Source: an uncultured Acetobacterium sp. (GTDB lineage: Bacteria > Bacillota > Clostridia > Eubacteriales > Eubacteriaceae). From it: 64,000 bases of DNA. The stretch is taken from positions 2,754,736-2,818,735 of the forward strand of contig NZ_OY760905.1 in the NCBI RefSeq assembly GCF_963664135.1, given 5' to 3'. Shown in pieces: positions 62,192 through 64,000 of this stretch; positions within the stretch are counted from its first letter, which is position 1; every line of letters begins with the position of its first letter. The position numbers were made by a program, and so were the translations under genes. The notes beneath the pieces were generated by a model, which was not told the DNA's origin, searched no databases, and saw only the letters and a list, made by a program, of their open reading frames with translations.

Positions 62192-62226
62192 AAAAACTCA
62201 AGTGATTTTCTTGCTTGAGTTTTTTG
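62192..62226 (+). terminator. Terminator after mtnK
   Basis: AAAAACTCAAG (62192-62202) and CTTGAGTTTTT (62214-62224) form an 11-bp stem followed by more T residues. Confidence 0.88.
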
Positions 62227-62507
62227 TTTGCTGAAATGTCGGTGGGGAATGTTTATTCTTACAGAATTGTGGTAAAATAATAATACGAAAATAGGTTGGA
62301 ACGAACATCGAAATCTTTTTTATAAAAAAGGGAGGGTTAAGCGAAATACAGGGGTTAATTAAAAGACCGGACAAGCAAGTGAAAGTTTGACTGAAATCGG
62401 TTGCTATATAAATCAGCCGGTCAAACTGTGGTTAAGTAATTAGGATAACGTGCAGAAATGGGATTCCAGCTATTCTTGTAAAAATAATTATTCAGGAGGG
62501 AAGAATC
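62227..62507 (+). other. Leader region of the second lipoprotein gene
   Basis: About 280 bases without a gene. Inverted segments GACCGG/CCGGTC enclosing AGTTTGAC/GTCAAACT (around 62374-62426) suggest a folded leader. A TAAAAT-type -10 near 62274 is a weak promoter candidate. I recognised no known riboswitch. Confidence 0.35.
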
Positions 62508-62927
62508 ATGAAAAAAAATAAATTAACGCTTTATCTTTTAGCCATAACCATCATGATGGTTTCGGTACTTTTTATGGGGGCAAGCTGCAGTTCAACCACA
62601 GCCAATGTCAGCAATGCGGTGATGACAACTGGAGTAGATGACAGTTCCATGCCAATTGACAATGTGACAGAATTCCCGGTCAATACCGATGTATATGTAG
62701 CCGCTGAATTGCATAATGCGCCAGACGATACGAATATTACCTTTATCTGGTATTTTGAAGGCCAGGAAGTGGATTCAGTTACGATTAATAATGGCGACGT
62801 CAGCGATGCACCACTTTGGGGAATTCTTCCCGCCGACCTGGTCAATAAAGCGGGAAAATATGCTGTAGAGATTTACATTGATGATCGGACCGATCCCGAT
62901 ACGGTAACAGAATTCGTCGTTAAATAA
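62508..62927 (+). CDS. Putative lipoprotein, related in layout to the one at 3061
   Basis: A 139-residue protein with a Lys-rich N-terminus, hydrophobic segment and MGASC as a slightly atypical lipobox (Gly at -3), so export and lipidation are likely. The mature part carries a beta-rich domain with ITFIWYFEGQEVDSVTI and KYAVEIYIDD, resembling a small Ig-like fold. GGAGGG precedes the ATG. It shares the W-x-x-x-GQE pattern with the lipoprotein at 3061-3492. Function unknown. Confidence 0.78.
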   Translation: MKKNKLTLYLLAITIMMVSVLFMGASCSSTTANVSNAVMTTGVDDSSMPIDNVTEFPVNTDVYVAAELHNAPDDTNITFIWYFEGQEVDSVTINNGDVSDAPLWGILPADLVNKAGKYAVEIYIDDRTDPDTVTEFVVK

Positions 62928-62934
62928 AACGAAC

Positions 62935-62962
62935 AAAAGCGCAGGCAGATGCCTGCGCTTTT
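62935..62962 (+). terminator. Bidirectional terminator between the lipoprotein and metA
   Basis: AAAAGCGCAGGC and GCCTGCGCTTTT form a perfect 12-bp stem with a 4-base loop, carrying A and T runs on both sides so that it can serve both convergent genes. Confidence 0.92.
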
Positions 62963-62971
62963 AAATTGCCT

Positions 62972-63892
62972 TTAAAAGGCTGCGTCAGATAATTCATAAG
63001 GTGTTTCCTGATAAACGTAGTAATTTAACCAGTTACTGAATAACAGGTTAGCATGGCCTCGCCACCGCACCACTGGGGGCTGGGTGGGATCATCATTAGG
63101 GTAATAGTTCATGGGGACATTAATCGGTTTACCCTGGGAAACATCACGGTCGTATTCGCCTTTTAATGTTTCAGGATCATATTCACTGTGGCCGGTGACA
63201 AAAATCTGGCGGCCGTTTTGAGCTATTGCGATATAAACCCCAGCTTCGTTTGATGCCGCCATCACCTCCAGATCCGGGTGGGCATCAATGAGTTCCCGAT
63301 GAATACTGGTGTGCCGGGAATGGGGAGCGTAAAAGGTATCATCAAAGCCCCTAAACAGCTTCACATAACTTTGTTCCAGATGATGTTCAAAAACACCAAA
63401 GGCTTTTTCGGGCAATAAATACTTTTGAATACCATAATGATAGTAAAGTCCGGCCTGGGCCCCCCAGCAGATATGCAAGGTGGAAAAAACATTGGTTTTG
63501 CTCCAATCCATAATTTGGGTGAGCTCATCCCAGTAGTCCACATCTTCAAACTCCAGGGTTTCTATCGGGGCTCCGGTGATAATCAGCCCATCAAAACGTT
63601 GGTCTTTGATATCTTCGAAGTAACAATAGAAAGAACCCAAATGTTCGGATGAGGTATTCTTGCTTTCATAGGTTTTAGTTTGTAGTAGGGTTACTTCGAT
63701 TTGTAGTGGGGTATTTCCCAACAACCGCAGAAGCTGGGTTTCGGTCGAAATTTTCGTGGGCATCAGGTTGAGGATGGCAATTTTTAACGGACGAATGTCC
63801 TGGTGACTGGCCCGGTTGGCATCCATCACAAAGATATTTTCATTGCTTAAAATTTGGCTGGCTGGCAGGTTGTTGGGTATTTTAATGGGCAT
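62972..63892 (-). CDS. metA: Homoserine O-acetyltransferase (MetA family)
   Basis: A 306-residue MetA-type acyltransferase, first committed step to methionine. Counting from the start, catalytic Cys142 (TLHICWG) and His235/Glu237 (TGHSEYD) fall exactly at the family positions. Residue 111 is Glu ([10 protein letters not shown]); published work on this family links Glu111 to acetyl-CoA use and Gly111 to succinyl-CoA, so this is expected to be an acetyltransferase despite the usual 'succinyltransferase' label. GGAGGTG precedes the ATG. The metY-like gene lies directly upstream on the same strand. Confidence 0.95.
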   Translation of the reverse strand: MPIKIPNNLPASQILSNENIFVMDANRASHQDIRPLKIAILNLMPTKISTETQLLRLLGNTPLQIEVTLLQTKTYESKNTSSEHLGSFYCYFEDIKDQRFDGLIITGAPIETLEFEDVDYWDELTQIMDWSKTNVFSTLHICWGAQAGLYYHYGIQKYLLPEKAFGVFEHHLEQSYVKLFRGFDDTFYAPHSRHTSIHRELIDAHPDLEVMAASNEAGVYIAIAQNGRQIFVTGHSEYDPETLKGEYDRDVSQGKPINVPMNYYPNDDPTQPPVVRWRGHANLLFSNWLNYYVYQETPYELSDAAF

Positions 63893-63925
63893 GTTTTCAC
63901 CTCCGGGTGATTTGTTTTAAGAAAA

Positions 63926-64000
63926 CTAAAGGGCTTTGGTTAGCGCCTGATCCAAATCAGCCAGGATATCATCAATGTGCTCCAGACCAATCGATAAACG
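63926..64000 (-). CDS. metY: O-acetylhomoserine sulfhydrylase, C-terminal end only (gene runs off the window)
   Basis: On the minus strand the window's end encodes the last 24 residues, RLSIGLEHIDDILADLDQAL plus TKAL, and TAG at 63926-63928. RLSIGxExxDDILxDLxxAL is the C-terminal signature of Cys/Met-metabolism PLP enzymes, most often O-acetylhomoserine (thiol)-lyase. The neighbouring acetyl-type MetA 33 bp downstream supports MetY over cystathionine enzymes, but these cannot be excluded from the tail alone. Confidence 0.8.
   Translation of the reverse strand, partial: RLSIGLEHIDDILADLDQALTKAL

Noticed and set aside
62227-62507. c-di-GMP riboswitch in front of the lipoprotein gene
   Set aside because: Some pairing exists, but the conserved GEMM elements are absent.
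1-64000. tRNA, rRNA, CRISPR arrays, transposases or prophage genes
   Set aside because: None was seen on either strand, and no direct-repeat array or integrase-like protein appears.

Overview
The window looks like chromosome of an anaerobic, moderately AT-rich Firmicute, most likely an acetogen of the Acetobacterium/Eubacteriaceae type. This is an inference from gene content: ferredoxin-type energy-converting complex, beta-carbonic anhydrase, two spermidine routes, Kdp system and a very large set of c-di-GMP proteins. It also fits the strong GGAGG-type ribosome binding sites and the frequent GTG/TTG starts. No rRNA, tRNA, CRISPR array or insertion-sequence transposase was seen.

Layout. (1) 1-4.9 kb: the end of a hybrid sensor kinase, a lipoprotein, and an ECF sigma factor with a small membrane protein and a YIP1-family protein. 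(2) 4.9-12.2 kb: a structured non-coding transcript of about 415 nt with its own promoter and terminator, then a polyamine cluster: speD, speA, speE, speB, carboxy(nor)spermidine dehydrogenase and nspC. It encodes both the aminopropyltransferase and the carboxyspermidine route. (3) 12.2-15.9 kb: a methyltransferase, a thioesterase, a flavin reductase and two opposing genes of unknown function. (4) 16-26.6 kb: a decayed mgtA Mg2+ ATPase behind an apparently intact promoter and terminator leader, then TPR gene-kdpFABCDE, a complete high-affinity K+ uptake and sensing operon. (5) 26.9-48.3 kb: a signalling region with six GGDEF-type proteins (four carrying HD-GYP), one EAL-CBS-GGDEF protein counted among those six plus a PAS-GGDEF cyclase, a CheR methyltransferase and a hybrid kinase. 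Metabolic and repair genes (Fe-alcohol dehydrogenase, cupin, CDGSH protein, UvsE, flavodoxin) lie between them. (6) 48.4-57.4 kb: carbonic anhydrase, the C-terminal scrap of a serpin gene, then a TetR-controlled six-gene complex related to group 4 [NiFe] hydrogenases. Its large subunit lacks the nickel-binding cysteines. (7) 57.6-64 kb: uppP, a ferredoxin-nitroreductase, a FetAB-like exporter, methylthioribose kinase, a lipoprotein, and the methionine genes metA and metY (partial) on the minus strand.

How the parts connect. Spermidine synthase releases methylthioadenosine, and mtnK at 61 kb belongs to its salvage, as metA/metY belong to methionine supply. The hydrogenase-like operon is the best candidate for an undescribed system. 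It keeps the ion-translocating membrane arm, the ferredoxin-like clusters and the proximal cluster, but has no visible NiFe site, so its electron acceptor is unknown. The structured RNA before speD and the dispersed palindromes at 6.3 and 13.3 kb are the strongest non-coding signals.
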